A DNA stretch of 64,000 nt, taken from the NCBI RefSeq assembly GCF_024679245.1, contig NC_090187.1, positions 26,325,815 to 26,389,814 of the forward strand. The letters run 5' to 3'. Below the pieces are notes generated by a model. That model had not been told where the DNA came from and made no database searches. It saw nothing but the letters and a program-made list of their open reading frames with translations. Positions 63,756 to 64,000 of the stretch are shown here, in pieces; position 1 is the stretch's first letter, and every line of letters starts with the position of its first letter. This stretch comes from Pseudorasbora parva. Lineage: Eukaryota; Chordata; Actinopteri; Cypriniformes; Gobionidae. The translations under genes were made by a program, and so were the position numbers.

Positions 63756-64000
63756 ATTTCGTATAAAAAAAATTCACTAGTATATAAAACTTGTCCACAA
63801 TAAGACCAGTAACATGTATAAAATAAACGAAACAAAATCCAATTTAATGTCATATCGACTATAAGCTCCAAAACCAGCTGTGAGGTGAGCACTTCTAATG
63901 GCACATTTAAACAGCTGTCTTCCCAGAATCACTGAACGTATGAGTAAAGCAGAGTGGGAATTCTTGTCTCCAAGTTCCTGTGTGTGTGAGACAGGAGAAT

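Noticed and set aside
62238..64000. Search for the preceding frmd4a exon
   Set aside because: No acceptor-donor pair with family-like coding sequence was seen; the stretch holds microsatellites, a dispersed repeat and otherwise nothing.

Overview
The window is vertebrate nuclear DNA, most likely from a cyprinid or other cypriniform teleost. The genes are split into short GT-AG exons and the introns are AT-rich. There are long (AT)n, (CA)n and (GA)n microsatellites, and many Tc1/mariner, TTAA-target and foldback elements of kinds typical of carp-like and zebrafish genomes. No bacterial operon, CRISPR array, rRNA or tRNA gene was found. Coding exons were joined by hand: reading frame and splice phase stay consistent across every junction, and the products match known vertebrate families. 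Gene names rest on remembered family sequences, not on a search.

Layout, left to right. (1) The 3' two-thirds of cpt1b (+, 1013-7670), the mitochondrial outer-membrane carnitine palmitoyltransferase of muscle type. (2) sephs1 (-, 13978 to 8874), complete, 392 aa, convergent with cpt1b. (3) bend7 (-, 27588 to 17351), ten coding exons, 430 aa, in the same direction as sephs1. (4) An intergenic block of about 8 kb (28.4-35.6 kb) built of transposons inserted into transposons. (5) prpf18 (+, 35938-42005), complete, 342 aa, divergent from bend7. (6) A 12 kb intergenic stretch with a TTAA element carrying a THAP-like remnant, a decayed Tc1 and several foldback repeats. (7) The C-terminal half of frmd4a (-, 62237 to 54033), nine exons, 657 residues, ending in a PDZ-ligand-like tail; its FERM-encoding exons lie beyond the right edge.

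The genes do not form one pathway: fatty-acid import into mitochondria (cpt1b), a selenophosphate-synthetase-like protein (sephs1), a BEN-domain chromatin protein (bend7), a second-step splicing factor (prpf18) and a cell-polarity scaffold (frmd4a). The sephs1-bend7-prpf18-frmd4a order and orientation match human 10p13 as I recall it, so this is an ancient syntenic block with cpt1b joined at its left side.

The most interesting items are the nested transposon cluster, the long-inverted-repeat TTAA element present in two opposed copies around the 5' half of bend7, a (TG)n tract abutting a frmd4a splice acceptor, and other microsatellites pressed against splice sites. I found no convincing new multi-gene system; the novelty here is in repeat architecture and splicing context.
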